A stretch of DNA of 64,000 bases, from the NCBI GenBank assembly GCA_036783645.1, contig DAIPWT010000016.1, positions 1 to 64,000 on the forward strand, in the 5' to 3' direction. The notes beneath the pieces were generated by a model. It had not been told where the DNA came from, searched no databases, and saw only the letters and a program-made list of their open reading frames with translations. Positions 16,470 through 24,712 of the stretch are shown here, piece by piece. How positions within the stretch are numbered: position 1 is the stretch's first letter; every line of letters starts with the position of its first letter. Origin of the DNA: UBA4732 sp002404095 (lineage in GTDB: Bacteria; Planctomycetota; Planctomycetia; Gemmatales; Gemmataceae). A program made the translations under genes and the position numbers.

Positions 16470-17882
16470 ATGAGCGTCGATCCCGCCGTCCTCGACTGGT
16501 TGAAGAGTAACCACGACCGTCTCGTCGGCGACCTCGCCGCGCTGGTCAAAGTGCCGAGCATCAGCACCGACGGCGACCATCAGCCGCAAGTGGAACAGAC
16601 CGCCGCTCTGACTTGCGAACAAATGCGCGCGGCCGGCCTGCAAAACACAGCCGTGCTACGCACCGGCAATTCCAACCCCTACGCCTACGGTGAATGGCTG
16701 GGCGCGCCCGGCAAGCCCACGGTCTTTCTCTACGCCCACCACGACGTACAGCCGGTCAATGACGTGGGCGAAGTGAAATGGCTGTCGGACCCGTGGACGC
16801 TGACGCGCCGCGACGGCCGGCTCTACGCCCGTGGCGCCGCCGACGACAAAGGCGCCGTCACCGCGCAACTCGGGGCCGTGTCCGCCTATCTCAAGACCAA
16901 GGGGAAACTGCCCGTCAACGTGAAGATGCTTGTGGAAGGCGAGGAAGAAGTCGGCTCGTCCAACTTGCTGGCCTTTTTCGACGAACATAAGAAGCGCATC
17001 CAATCCGACGTGATCGTCGTCTGCGACACTGGCAACGTCGAAACCGGAATGCCCAGCCTCACCTACTCGCTGCGCGGCATCGTGGCGGCGACGGTCGAAG
17101 TACAAAGCGCCGGAACGCCCGTCCATAGCGGCGTGGCCGGCGGCGTCCTGGCGGACGCGGCGCTAGCGCTGGACGTGATCCTGGCCCGGCTGTACTGGAA
17201 GAACGGCCGGCTGCCCATTCCGCACTTTTACGACAAAGTACGTCCGTTAACGGCCGCCGAGAGGCAAGCGATACGAAAGCTGCCAGGAGACGAGGGTAAG
17301 TGGCGCGCGGACTGCGGCGTCTTGCCGGGCGTCCAATTGGCGCTCGAAAAAGGCGTCGATCCGAACGAGCAGACGTGGCGGCTGCCGGCGGTGACAATCA
17401 TCGCGCAAGAGGCCAGCTCAATCCGGGGCGCGTCGAACCAGGTCTTGCCGAGGGCGTCGGCCATCGTCAGTTGCCGAATCGTACCGGACATGGACCCGGA
17501 GGAAGTGTTCGCCCAGCTCAAGGCCGTGCTGACGGATGATCCGCCGTGGGGCGTACAGGTGTCGGTAAAGGATGCGGGCAAAGTGAATTGGTGGATGACG
17601 GATCCGACCGGCCCGACGTTCGAGGCGGCGGTCAAGGCGATGCAAAGCGCCTATGGCAAGGCGCCGGCGTCGATCGGCTGCGGCGGCAGCATCGGCTTCG
17701 TCGGCCCGTTGGCGGACCTGTTCGGCGGCGCCCCGGCGCTGCTGTTCGGCATCGACGACCCACGCAGCAACCCGCACGCGCCGAACGAAAGCCTTGATGA
17801 AGGCGACTGGAAGAACCTTATTAAGTCGTTGGTCTATTTGTTCGACAACCTCGCGGAGGCGGCGACCGTTAAGGGAGGCTGA
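16470..17882 (+). CDS. M20-family metallopeptidase (dipeptidase type)
   Basis: A 470-residue zinc peptidase of the ArgE/DapE/carnosinase group, hydrolysing short peptides or acylated amino acids in the cytosol. AHHDVQ at about 89-94 supplies the first metal His; RGAADDKGAV carries the bridging Asp; EGEEEVGSS the catalytic and metal Glu; and SNPHAPNE near the C-terminus the last His. A dimerisation (lid) domain lies in between (GTPVHSGVAGG). The start is ATG 16470; the open frame upstream runs into the palindrome at 16384-16444. The substrate cannot be assigned. No operon partner: the next genes are on the opposite strand. Confidence 0.9.
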   Translation: MSVDPAVLDWLKSNHDRLVGDLAALVKVPSISTDGDHQPQVEQTAALTCEQMRAAGLQNTAVLRTGNSNPYAYGEWLGAPGKPTVFLYAHHDVQPVNDVGEVKWLSDPWTLTRRDGRLYARGAADDKGAVTAQLGAVSAYLKTKGKLPVNVKMLVEGEEEVGSSNLLAFFDEHKKRIQSDVIVVCDTGNVETGMPSLTYSLRGIVAATVEVQSAGTPVHSGVAGGVLADAALALDVILARLYWKNGRLPIPHFYDKVRPLTAAERQAIRKLPGDEGKWRADCGVLPGVQLALEKGVDPNEQTWRLPAVTIIAQEASSIRGASNQVLPRASAIVSCRIVPDMDPEEVFAQLKAVLTDDPPWGVQVSVKDAGKVNWWMTDPTGPTFEAAVKAMQSAYGKAPASIGCGGSIGFVGPLADLFGGAPALLFGIDDPRSNPHAPNESLDEGDWKNLIKSLVYLFDNLAEAATVKGG

Positions 17883-17925
17883 CCACCGTCGTCCACGCGC
17901 GGACCTCCGAGAGCAGCCTTCTCGG

Positions 17926-18270
17926 CTATGGAACATCCCCGATCTCGAGCAAACTCTCTCCGCCTTCCAAACGCGCGACCGCGGCAGGCAAATCGCGGCG
18001 GAGGCACTCACGGAGTCGGGAGTTCGATGTATTGCCGCAAGTCACCCACAGCACCTTCGGCGGCGGGCCGAGTCGCTGCAACATCTCTACGAAGTCGCTG
18101 TCCTTGGTCATCACCACTACCCCCGCGGCGCGGGCGGCTTGGAAGATCGACGGGTCTTTCGCATCGCGCAGGCCCAGGACGCGGACGGGGTGGGCCTCAA
18201 TCCCGAATGTCGCCGTGACCCACGCGGCGGCCGACGGCGGCAGTTGAGCGTCCAGCCAAATGATTGTCAT
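17926..18270 (-). CDS. DUF5615 PIN-like toxin
   Basis: A 114-residue protein of the DUF5615 PIN-like family: an acidic residue close to the N-terminus (IIWLDAQLP), a second group at AKDPSIFQAA, and VVMTKDSDFVEM typical of these PIN-like nucleases. It is the downstream gene of a toxin-antitoxin-like pair; its ATG overlaps the DUF433 stop by 4 nt. Predicted to cleave RNA; target unknown. Length is normal for the family. Confidence 0.85.
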   Translation of the reverse strand: MTIIWLDAQLPPSAAAWVTATFGIEAHPVRVLGLRDAKDPSIFQAARAAGVVVMTKDSDFVEMLQRLGPPPKVLWVTCGNTSNSRLRECLRRDLPAAVARLEGGESLLEIGDVP

Positions 18271-18491
18271 GCGACTGGCTCAGGTTCGGCCACGCGCCGG
18301 CTGGCGAACCGGAGGCACGCCTGGATGTCCGCCGGTTCCAAATCCGGCAATTCCTCAATGGTCTGTTCTGGACTGAGTCCGTTCGCAAGCAGGTCTAGTA
18401 CGTCGCTGACACGGATTCGCATGCCCCGAACACAAGGGCGGCCGCCACACTGTTCGGGGTCTACCGTGATCCGATCTGCCAGGGTAGTCAC
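18267..18491 (-). CDS. DUF433 antitoxin
   Basis: A 74-residue DUF433 protein with the typical start (RITVDPEQCGGRPCVRGMRI) followed by a helix-turn-helix-like segment (VSDVLDLLANGLSPEQTIEE). DUF433 genes commonly precede DUF5615 toxins, as here (4-nt overlap). It probably neutralises the PIN-like protein and represses its own promoter, which would lie in 18492-18578. No operator was identified there. Confidence 0.88.
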   Translation of the reverse strand: MTTLADRITVDPEQCGGRPCVRGMRIRVSDVLDLLANGLSPEQTIEELPDLEPADIQACLRFASRRVAEPEPVA

Positions 18492-18578
18492 TATGGCCTC
18501 CTATCTTGCTCGGAACCGAGAGTCTGAACCGCCATGCCCGAGACTATTGTAGTGACTCACTTTGCCGAACGACTCCGC

Positions 18579-20798
18579 TCAGCTGCCGGGGCGTACCAGC
18601 GCGGCCGCGGGAACTTTGCCGTTCGCGCGCGAACCGAGTTCGGCGTTGCGCCACAAGTCTCGCCATGCGGCAAGACCGTTCACCTCGGTCGGCCGGCCGT
18701 CGAGAGTTAGCCATATACCGGAGCCGTGATAGCGATTTTCGCCTTCCCAGGTCGTCTTCCGCGTCCACGCCTGCCGATCCGCATAGCCGGCACAGGCAAG
18801 CAGTCCGTCGCGGAACAAGAAGTCGTTGCCGCGCGCCGTGACGTGCAAACTCGCCGGAAGCGCTGTCAACGCTATGGCTCGATTTGCCCGGAAGGTATCG
18901 TTGGTCAACTCTACCGCGACCGTCGTCGGTTGGCCGATTGCCGACGCCCATAAGGCGAGACCCGCGCTCGACGGCGCTCGTGCCTCTAGCAGTGTATTTA
19001 CAATTCGTATCTGGCAAGACTGCTTTTCGCCGACCTCGACCGAGACGGCCGTGCCGTCGGTTTCGACGCGGCAGCCGGTGAGCGACAACTCGCCACCGTT
19101 GCGGTGGACGACGCCCGCCCCGTCCGGCGCCGAGAGACGGCAGTCGGTGAGGCGCAGGTCGGCCCGTTCGCAGCAGATCAGTCGGCCGCCGGCGCCTCGC
19201 CCTGATCGATCCGGCAGTGAACGTAGGTCAAGGCCTTGCAAGGTCAAGTCGCGATCCGTGGTGAGCAGCGTTTGCCACGGGTCGGACGCGGACCCCTGAA
19301 TTTCCAGACAAGGCCGGCAATCGGGCGCCGCCCGCATCGTCAGCGAGCGCCCGTGCCAAGCCATTGGCGGCGTCGGATAGGGACCGGCGCCGCCAATGGT
19401 CACGACGGCGCCGTCGTCGGCCGCCGCGACCGCTTCGGCCAACGAGGCAAAGCCGCCCCTCCGGCCTTCCACAATAAAGGAAAAGAAAGTCGCAGATGGA
19501 GGCGCTGTCGTCGGTCGTGGCGCCGTCGGTAGGGCGCACCACGCCGCCCCACTGAGAAGCGCGCCGACAAGGAGAATCGCCAGAGCCAAGCCTGGGCGAA
19601 TCCGCTTCGGCTGTTGGTTGTTGGCCGCTCGCTCCGCGAGCGGCGCCGAATTACGCAGCGGTACGGCCGCACTACAGGCTTCGATAGCTCTCGCCGCGTC
19701 GGCCGCCGTGGCATAGCGGTCGGCCGGGTCGCGGGCCATAAGACGCGCGACGACCGCAGCCACTTTAACAGGCAGGTCCGGCCGCAGGGTACGGATGGGA
19801 ACGCATGAATCGAGCCGATGGCGCAGCAGCTTCCCCGCCCAGTCGCCGCCCGGAAACGGCGGTTGTCCCGTAAGCAGATGGTAAAAGGTGCATCCAAGGC
19901 TGTAGAGATCGCAGCGGCCGTCCGGCGGATCACCGCCGCCGCGCTCCGGCGCCAAATAGTCAGGCGTACCGTCCAGGTCGCTCTCGGCCAACCCGTCCGA
20001 GTCGTCAATCCGCCGGGCCAGGCCCATATCGAGCAGCTTGACCCGAATAGGGCGCCGACCGTCTATCAACTCCATTAAGGCGTCGGAATTCCACTTAGGG
20101 ACGGGAGGATGGACCAGCAGCAAGTTCGATGGTTTCACGTCGCAATGCAGCAAGCCGCGATCATGGGCATACTGCAACGCCAGGGCGGCCTGGCAGACGG
20201 CTTCGCACGCCAGCGGCGTCGGCAGCGGCCCCGCCTGAGCGACGAGCTTGCCGAGATCGACGCCCTCGACGTACTCCATGACGAGGATGAGCTTGCCGCG
20301 AGCGCGAACGGCGTCGAAGGCGGCGACGATGTTCGGATGCGAAAGGCGGGCGGCGGCCTCCACCTCGCGCCGGCAGCGCGCGGCGGCCAGGCGCATCGCG
20401 TTCGGACACAATTCCACGGCACTGCGACGGGGCGCGTCGCCAAGAATCTTCAGAGCGACGACGCGCTTCATAAGAGGGTGTTCGGCTTTATAAACGCTGC
20501 CCATGCCGCCGGCGCCCAGCCATTCCAGCAAACGGTAGCGGCCCATGTGCAGCCGCCGCGCCCGGCCGGATAAGACTTGATCGACCTGCCAGGCCGTGAG
20601 AAGGCCGGCGGCCACTAGCTCCAGCGCGCGGCGCCGCGTACCTTCGACCGGATCGTCCGGTTCATCGGGGCGCGACTCGGACCATTCAATGGCGAGTTGA
20701 CGGAGCTGTATAGATGAAATAAGACGGCCGGCGCGGAGGGCGGCGAGCAGTTCGTTGGCGTCGGCCGGCGGTGTGAGGCGACGAGCACGGGTTCTCAT
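18579..20798 (-). CDS. transmembrane serine/threonine kinase with beta-helix-like extracellular part
   Basis: From ATG 20798 it is 739 residues. An N-terminal helical region (about 8-70) precedes the Hanks-type kinase domain: GAGGMGSVY (P-loop), VALKIL (catalytic Lys), HCDVKPSN (D220 catalytic), DMGLARR in place of DFG, and YLAPER. The catalytic loop has Cys where most kinases have Arg (HRD to HCD). A transmembrane segment (LALAILLVGALLSGAAWCAL) follows, then a region of repeated beta strands (about 490-700, for example LTLQGLDLRSLPDRS) that looks like a right-handed beta helix. The kinase would be cytosolic and the beta part outside. A palindrome at 19623-19644 lies in frame just before the membrane segment. 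AAGGG lies about 9 nt before the chosen start; an upstream in-frame ATG at 20924 is less likely. Confidence 0.88.
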   Translation of the reverse strand: MRTRARRLTPPADANELLAALRAGRLISSIQLRQLAIEWSESRPDEPDDPVEGTRRRALELVAAGLLTAWQVDQVLSGRARRLHMGRYRLLEWLGAGGMGSVYKAEHPLMKRVVALKILGDAPRRSAVELCPNAMRLAAARCRREVEAAARLSHPNIVAAFDAVRARGKLILVMEYVEGVDLGKLVAQAGPLPTPLACEAVCQAALALQYAHDRGLLHCDVKPSNLLLVHPPVPKWNSDALMELIDGRRPIRVKLLDMGLARRIDDSDGLAESDLDGTPDYLAPERGGGDPPDGRCDLYSLGCTFYHLLTGQPPFPGGDWAGKLLRHRLDSCVPIRTLRPDLPVKVAAVVARLMARDPADRYATAADAARAIEACSAAVPLRNSAPLAERAANNQQPKRIRPGLALAILLVGALLSGAAWCALPTAPRPTTAPPSATFFSFIVEGRRGGFASLAEAVAAADDGAVVTIGGAGPYPTPPMAWHGRSLTMRAAPDCRPCLEIQGSASDPWQTLLTTDRDLTLQGLDLRSLPDRSGRGAGGRLICCERADLRLTDCRLSAPDGAGVVHRNGGELSLTGCRVETDGTAVSVEVGEKQSCQIRIVNTLLEARAPSSAGLALWASAIGQPTTVAVELTNDTFRANRAIALTALPASLHVTARGNDFLFRDGLLACAGYADRQAWTRKTTWEGENRYHGSGIWLTLDGRPTEVNGLAAWRDLWRNAELGSRANGKVPAAALVRPGS
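19623..19644. repeat. 22-bp palindromic sequence inside the kinase gene
   Basis: Arms 19624-19631 and 19637-19644 around CTCCG. The 22-mer is identical to 56852-56873 in the intergenic region before glgC. In the kinase frame it reads PLAERAA, between the kinase domain and the membrane segment. Confidence 0.8.
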
Positions 20799-20985
20799 CC
20801 TGAGTCCCTTCTCGGTGCGGTTCCTTCCCCGCGCGGCCTTCGGACCGCGCGGCTCCGATGTATGGTTAAATTTACCAGCAAATGGCTTCGCGGGCAAGTT
20901 CGGCGTCCACCGTATTGCCTCCATCGATCAAAACGCTCAGAATGAGAGTAGGTAACTTGTTACCCATGTCCCCGGTCGATACACT

Positions 20986-21001
20986 CCCCGGAGTACCGGG
21001 G
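20986..21001. repeat. small palindrome in the lysC leader
   Basis: CCCCGG and CCGGGG arms (20986-20991, 20996-21001) around AGTA, just upstream of the lysC ribosome-binding site (AGGAGG at 21015-21020). The same core (CCCCGGAGTACCGGGG on one strand) occurs inside the glycosyltransferase gene at 62450-62479. The rest of 20799-21027 shows no recognised regulator; it is too short for a lysine riboswitch. Confidence 0.5.
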
Positions 21002-21027
21002 CGAGGAGTGGCATAGGAGGATCTGCT

Positions 21028-22906
21028 TTGCGTCTGGTCGTGCAGAAATTCGGCGGCACCAGCCTCAAGAACGCGGAACGCATCATGGCGGCCGCGCGCA
21101 AGGCCATCCGCGCCAAACAGGAAGGCTGTCAGGTCATCGTGGTCGTCAGCGCCCGCGGCGACACCACCGACGAGCTAATCGAGTTAGCCCGCGAGCTGAG
21201 TGACGCGCCGCCTGCCCGCGAAATGGACATGCTTTTGTCAACGGGCGAACAGATTTCCATCGCCCTCATGGCGATGGCCATCCAGGCGCTCGGCGAGCGC
21301 GCCATCAGTTTCACTGGCGCCCAGGTCGGCATCGTCACCGACAGTACGCACACCAAGGCCCGCATCAAAAGCATTTCCACCGCCCGGATGCGCCAGGCGT
21401 TGGCCGACGGTCAGATCGTCATCGTGGCCGGATTTCAGGGCATTGACGAACACTCCAACATCACCACCCTCGGCCGCGGCGGCTCCGATACGACCGCCGT
21501 CGCTCTCGCGGCGACCATGAAGCACGACGCGACCCCCCACCCCAACCCTCCCCCGCAAGGGGGGAGGGNNNNNNNNNNGTTGGGGTGGGGGGGGGCAAGT
21601 CGATTGCGAAATCTATACCGACGTGGACGGCGTTTACACCACCGACCCGCGCATCGTTCCCGAGGCGCGCAAGATGGAGGCCATTAGCTACGACGAAATG
21701 TTGGAGTTGGCCAGCGTCGGCGCCGGCGTCATGCACTCGCGCAGCATCGAATTCGCCAAGAAGTTCGGCGTGCCCGTACAGGTGCGTTCGTCGTTCAGCG
21801 ACGTGGGCGGCACTTGGATCGTGCCAGAAGCCGCTTGGATGCGCGGCGTGGTGGTGTGCGGCGCCGCGATGGTGCGCGACGAGGCCCGCGTATCCCTCGA
21901 CGGCGTACCGGATCGGCCGGGCGTCAGTCATCGCATCTTTGAAGCGATGGCCGGCCGTAACATCGTCGTGGACATGATCGCGCAGAGCGTCGGCAGCAAC
22001 GGCCGGGCCTCCGTCGGTTTCACCGTGCCGGCCCCGGAACTGTCCGGCGCGTTGACGGTGCTACGCCCATTGGCCGCCGAGTGGGGCGCCACGCTCGACT
22101 ACGACGAACAAGTGAGCAAAGTGTCGATCGTCGGCGCCGGGATGCGGACGCATACGGGCGTCGCCGAGCGCATGTTCGCGGCCTTGGCTGGCGCGAACGT
22201 CAATTTGAAGATGATTACGACCGCTGATATAAAAATATCCGTATTGGTGGATAAAGCTGACGGCGTGCGCGCCCTGCGCGCGGTGCATCAGGCTTTCGAC
22301 CTGCGCGAGCCGAGGCCGGGCGCGGGGTTGCCGGCGGGTTCGGGCGAGTCGCCGTATCAGCTCCGGCCGCCTGGCGCGGAGCGGCCTGAGTCAGGCCGCG
22401 ACTTGGCTGCGCTGACGCAGCAATTGAGCAGCATGGAAGACGTACTGGTGAGCGACGTGCTGCTGACGACCGACCAGGGCCGTATCACGGTCTTCCAGCT
22501 ACCGGATCGTCCGGGCGAGTGTTCCGAGATCTTCCAGGCGGTGGCGGCTGGCGGCATCGTGGTGGACATGATCGTGCAGAACCTGAGCGGAGGCAAGGGC
22601 CAGCTATCGTTCAGCGTGGCCCAGCCGGACGTGGAGAAGGCGCTGGCGTTGACGCGGGTTGTGACGGCGAAGAGCGACCCCGGCGTGACGGTGGCGGCCG
22701 ACTCGAACATCGCCAAGCTATTGATCCTCGGCGTCGGAATGCGGACGCACACCGGCACCGCCCGGCGGATGTTCGGCGCCCTGGCGCAGCGCGGGATCAA
22801 CATTAGCATGATTAATACGAGCGAGGTGCGCGTGAGCGTGGTGGTGGACGGCCAGCGCGGCCTAGAAGCGCTGGCGTGTCTGAAAGAGGCGTTTCATGTG
22901 ACGTAA
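21028..22906 (+). CDS. lysC: aspartate kinase with four ACT domains, broken by a palindrome and an assembly gap
   Basis: First enzyme of the aspartate pathway (lysine, threonine, methionine): phosphorylates L-aspartate. TTG start at 21028 has AGGAGG 7 nt upstream. KFGGTS at 7-12 and GRGGSDTTAVAL at about 149 mark the kinase domain. The frame then enters a palindromic insertion (PHPNPPPQGG) and a 10-N gap at 21569-21578; the remaining part resumes in another frame at CEIYTDVDGVYTTDP. The true gap length is unknown, so the apparent frameshift is probably an artefact. The C-terminal part carries two pairs of ACT domains, with GMRTHTGVAERMFAALA and GMRTHTGTARRMFGALA as matching elements, so allosteric feedback by lysine and/or threonine is likely. 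A doubled ACT pair is also known in cyanobacterial aspartate kinases. Whether the gene is intact needs the gap closed. Confidence 0.85.
21533..21592. repeat. large palindrome inside lysC spanning the assembly gap
   Basis: Outer arms CCCCCCACCCCAAC (21533-21546) and its complement (21579-21592) enclose an inner CCTCCCCC/GGGGGAGG stem. The 10 N's at 21569-21578 lie on the 3' side between the arms, so the assembler failed inside the hairpin. It sits between the conserved kinase motifs GRGGSDTTAVAL and CEIYTDVDG. Confidence 0.85.
21569..21578. other. assembly gap (10 N)
   Basis: Ten unresolved bases of unknown true length inside the lysC palindrome. Coding frames on either side differ, which cannot be interpreted until the gap is closed. 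Confidence 0.99.
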
Positions 22907-22919
22907 TGGTGGTGAGATT

Positions 22920-22986
22920 CCGTTTAGCCGCGACCCGCAGGGGAGCGTGGGGGAGACGCGCTCCCCTGCGGGTCGCGGCTAAACGG
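22920..22986. repeat. 28-bp inverted repeat between convergent genes
   Basis: Perfect 28-bp arms (22920-22947, 22959-22986) between lysC and the phosphatase gene, which converge here. It shares its first 17 nt (CCGTTTAGCCGCGACCC) with the element at 41672-41738. The stop codon of the phosphatase (22979-22981) lies inside one arm. It could act as a bidirectional terminator, although no T-tract follows. Confidence 0.9.
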
Positions 22987-24181
22987 CCGGCGCGCGTTCC
23001 ACCAACACGACGGAAGTATCATCAACGCGCCCGGCGCCGAGCGTGAAGGCGTTCGACCTCTCAAACAAATGTTCCAACGTCTGGTCGGTCGTCTTGCCGC
23101 GGCAGGCGAGCAACGCCGCGGTGATGCCGTTCACGCCAAAGGCTTCGTGTCCCTTCTCCTTTTTCAACGGGAAGGAATCGGCCAGACCGTCGCTGTAGAG
23201 CAGGACGCGGCTGCCTTCCGGCAAGACAAATGAAGCGGCGTCGTAGGGGATGCCGGCTGCGATGCCCAAGGGCATACCGCCTTCGGAGCCGTCGCCGATC
23301 GCCTTCACCTCGCCGCTTGCCATCAGGTGCAACAACGGCAGCGGATGGCCGGCCGTCGTCCAGTGCATGGTGTGCGTCTCGGTGTCGATGGCCGCGTAGA
23401 AGAGGGTGATGAAGCCGCCGCCGCTCTGGACAATGGAGTTTTCGCACAGCCGGTCGTTGATCGCCGTGACGAAGGCGGCCGTGTCGCGGTAGGCGTCGCC
23501 GCCGAGCATTCGGATCAGCGTGTGCATGGCCATGATCGACATGCACGCTTTGAGGCCGTGGCCGGAGGCGTCGCCGATCAGCACCACCAGCGTATGCGGG
23601 TCGGGGCGGAAGACGTTGTAGTAATCGCCGCCGGCCATCACGACCGGGTTGTCGCCGACGACGTTGACCTCGGCCGGCTCGTAACGGGCCGAGACGCTAT
23701 AGCCCGGCGGCATACTGATGCCCTGCGGGATAATCGACTCCTGAAGGCGGCGCACACCGTCCATCTCTTCGCGCAGCCGGGAGGCCAATTCCTTGGCCCG
23801 GTCGGCGTGTACCGCCGCCACGGCCGACTCCATGCTAGACAGCGCCAGAAACATGAAGTCGCCGCGCTCGTCGCGGATCAGATAAAAGCGCAGTCCGTGG
23901 GTTAAGTATTTGACCAGGCCCATCATCTCCGTGGTACGACAGCCAAGCACAACGGGCAGCGGCGTCGGTTCGTCCTGGAGTTCGGCGAAGATGGCGTAGC
24001 CTTCTTCGGCGGTCTTAGGGAAGGTCATCGCCAGGAATATCACGTCCCAGCTGCCTTCGCGTACTTGGGCTTTCAGCTCGTCGGCGTCCAGAAAGGCTTT
24101 GGTTTCGTGGTCGCCGGCCGACAGATACAGTTCCAGGAGCGCGGCCTCTTCCGCGTTGTCCCATCCCACCAGGATTTTCAT
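22979..24181 (-). CDS. SpoIIE/RsbU-type protein phosphatase with a degenerate receiver domain
   Basis: A 400-residue PP2C-like serine phosphatase of the SpoIIE/RsbU type, normally acting on anti-anti-sigma factors in partner-switching regulation. Residues 1-120 look like a response-regulator receiver, but the usual phosphorylated Asp is Ala (A51 in VIFLAMTFP) and the acidic pocket (ILVGWDN) is altered, so it is probably not phosphorylated. A helical linker (about 120-160) precedes the phosphatase domain, with VMAGGDYYNV, GDASGHG, and YSDGLADSF as metal-binding motifs and GRVDDTSVVLV at the end. The last residue and stop lie in the palindrome at 22920-22986. Convergent with lysC. No partner anti-anti-sigma gene is in the window. 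Confidence 0.9.
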   Translation of the reverse strand: MKILVGWDNAEEAALLELYLSAGDHETKAFLDADELKAQVREGSWDVIFLAMTFPKTAEEGYAIFAELQDEPTPLPVVLGCRTTEMMGLVKYLTHGLRFYLIRDERGDFMFLALSSMESAVAAVHADRAKELASRLREEMDGVRRLQESIIPQGISMPPGYSVSARYEPAEVNVVGDNPVVMAGGDYYNVFRPDPHTLVVLIGDASGHGLKACMSIMAMHTLIRMLGGDAYRDTAAFVTAINDRLCENSIVQSGGGFITLFYAAIDTETHTMHWTTAGHPLPLLHLMASGEVKAIGDGSEGGMPLGIAAGIPYDAASFVLPEGSRVLLYSDGLADSFPLKKEKGHEAFGVNGITAALLACRGKTTDQTLEHLFERSNAFTLGAGRVDDTSVVLVERAPAV

Positions 24182-24354
24182 GAAGACGCCTCGAAAGCCG
24201 GGTATTGCCTCATTAAGTGAGGCGGCCCGGACGGGTATGGTTGAAAAAGGCGGACGGCTGGCGGATCGTCCGGACCAAACGGTAGATTCGCACCATAATA
24301 GGGCCGCGCGTGGGTTCAGGCAAGGCGTTCGGCGCTGTTTTTGACAGCGGGCCT

Positions 24355-24470
24355 GGCGAGCCGGGTCGCGTAAGCGCCCGGAGACTCTTGGCGAGCCGGG
24401 TCGCGTAAGCGCCCGGAGTTCGGTACAGTCGTGGAAAGCATCTCCGGGCGCTTACGCGACCCGGCTCGCC
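24355..24470. repeat. 29-bp repeat in three copies (two direct, one inverted)
   Basis: A 29-nt unit (core GGGTCGCGTAAGCGCCCGG) occurs at 24355-24383 and 24390-24418 in one orientation and inverted at 24442-24470. Either direct copy can pair with the inverted one, giving alternative hairpins. It fills much of the 24182-24499 intergenic region between the divergent phosphatase and the small ORF; the remainder holds nothing I recognise. Confidence 0.85.
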
Positions 24471-24499
24471 CGCGTGTTCGTGCTTCCAAGGAGAAGTTT

Positions 24500-24712
24500 A
24501 TGACTAGCGTAGCCCGTGGGCCGATTGTTGCCGGTTTTCTGACGCTGATGCTCTTTATGGCCGTTCAGGCGGCCGAAGTCGAAAAGGTTCCGCCTCGATT
24601 CAAGACGGGGCCGTCTTACTCGGCGTCGGCGCGAGTGGCCCACCATGAGATCAAATGCCATTCGCGGAGCGAATGGCCAACGGCGGAGCAATCATGGAAT
24701 GTCGCGCGTTAG
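24500..24712 (+). CDS. small secreted protein, possibly a truncated gene
   Basis: A 70-residue ORF from ATG 24500 with AAGGAG 6 nt upstream. Residues 1-24 form a clear signal peptide (GPIVAGFLTLMLFMAVQAAE). The mature part is short and unremarkable and runs into a palindrome (24658-24676) shortly before its end; it overlaps the start of the aldo/keto reductase gene by 19 nt in another frame. The good ribosome-binding site and signal peptide suggest a real gene start, but the tail looks replaced by repeat sequence, so it may be the remnant of a longer exported protein. Confidence 0.45.
   Translation: MTSVARGPIVAGFLTLMLFMAVQAAEVEKVPPRFKTGPSYSASARVAHHEIKCHSRSEWPTAEQSWNVAR
24658..24676. repeat. 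palindrome before the aldo/keto reductase
   Basis: CCATTCG and CGAATGG arms around CGGAG. It has the same loop and inner CG pairs as the 56920-56940 element and the 19623/56852 pair (CTCCG on the other strand), so it belongs to one loosely defined family. Confidence 0.6.

Noticed and set aside
20799..21027. Lysine riboswitch ahead of lysC
   Set aside because: Only a small 6-bp hairpin and the ribosome-binding site are seen; the region between the divergent genes lacks the multi-helix layout of that riboswitch.
24355..24470. CRISPR array
   Set aside because: Only two direct copies with a 6-nt spacer plus an inverted copy; no regular spacers and no cas genes in the window.
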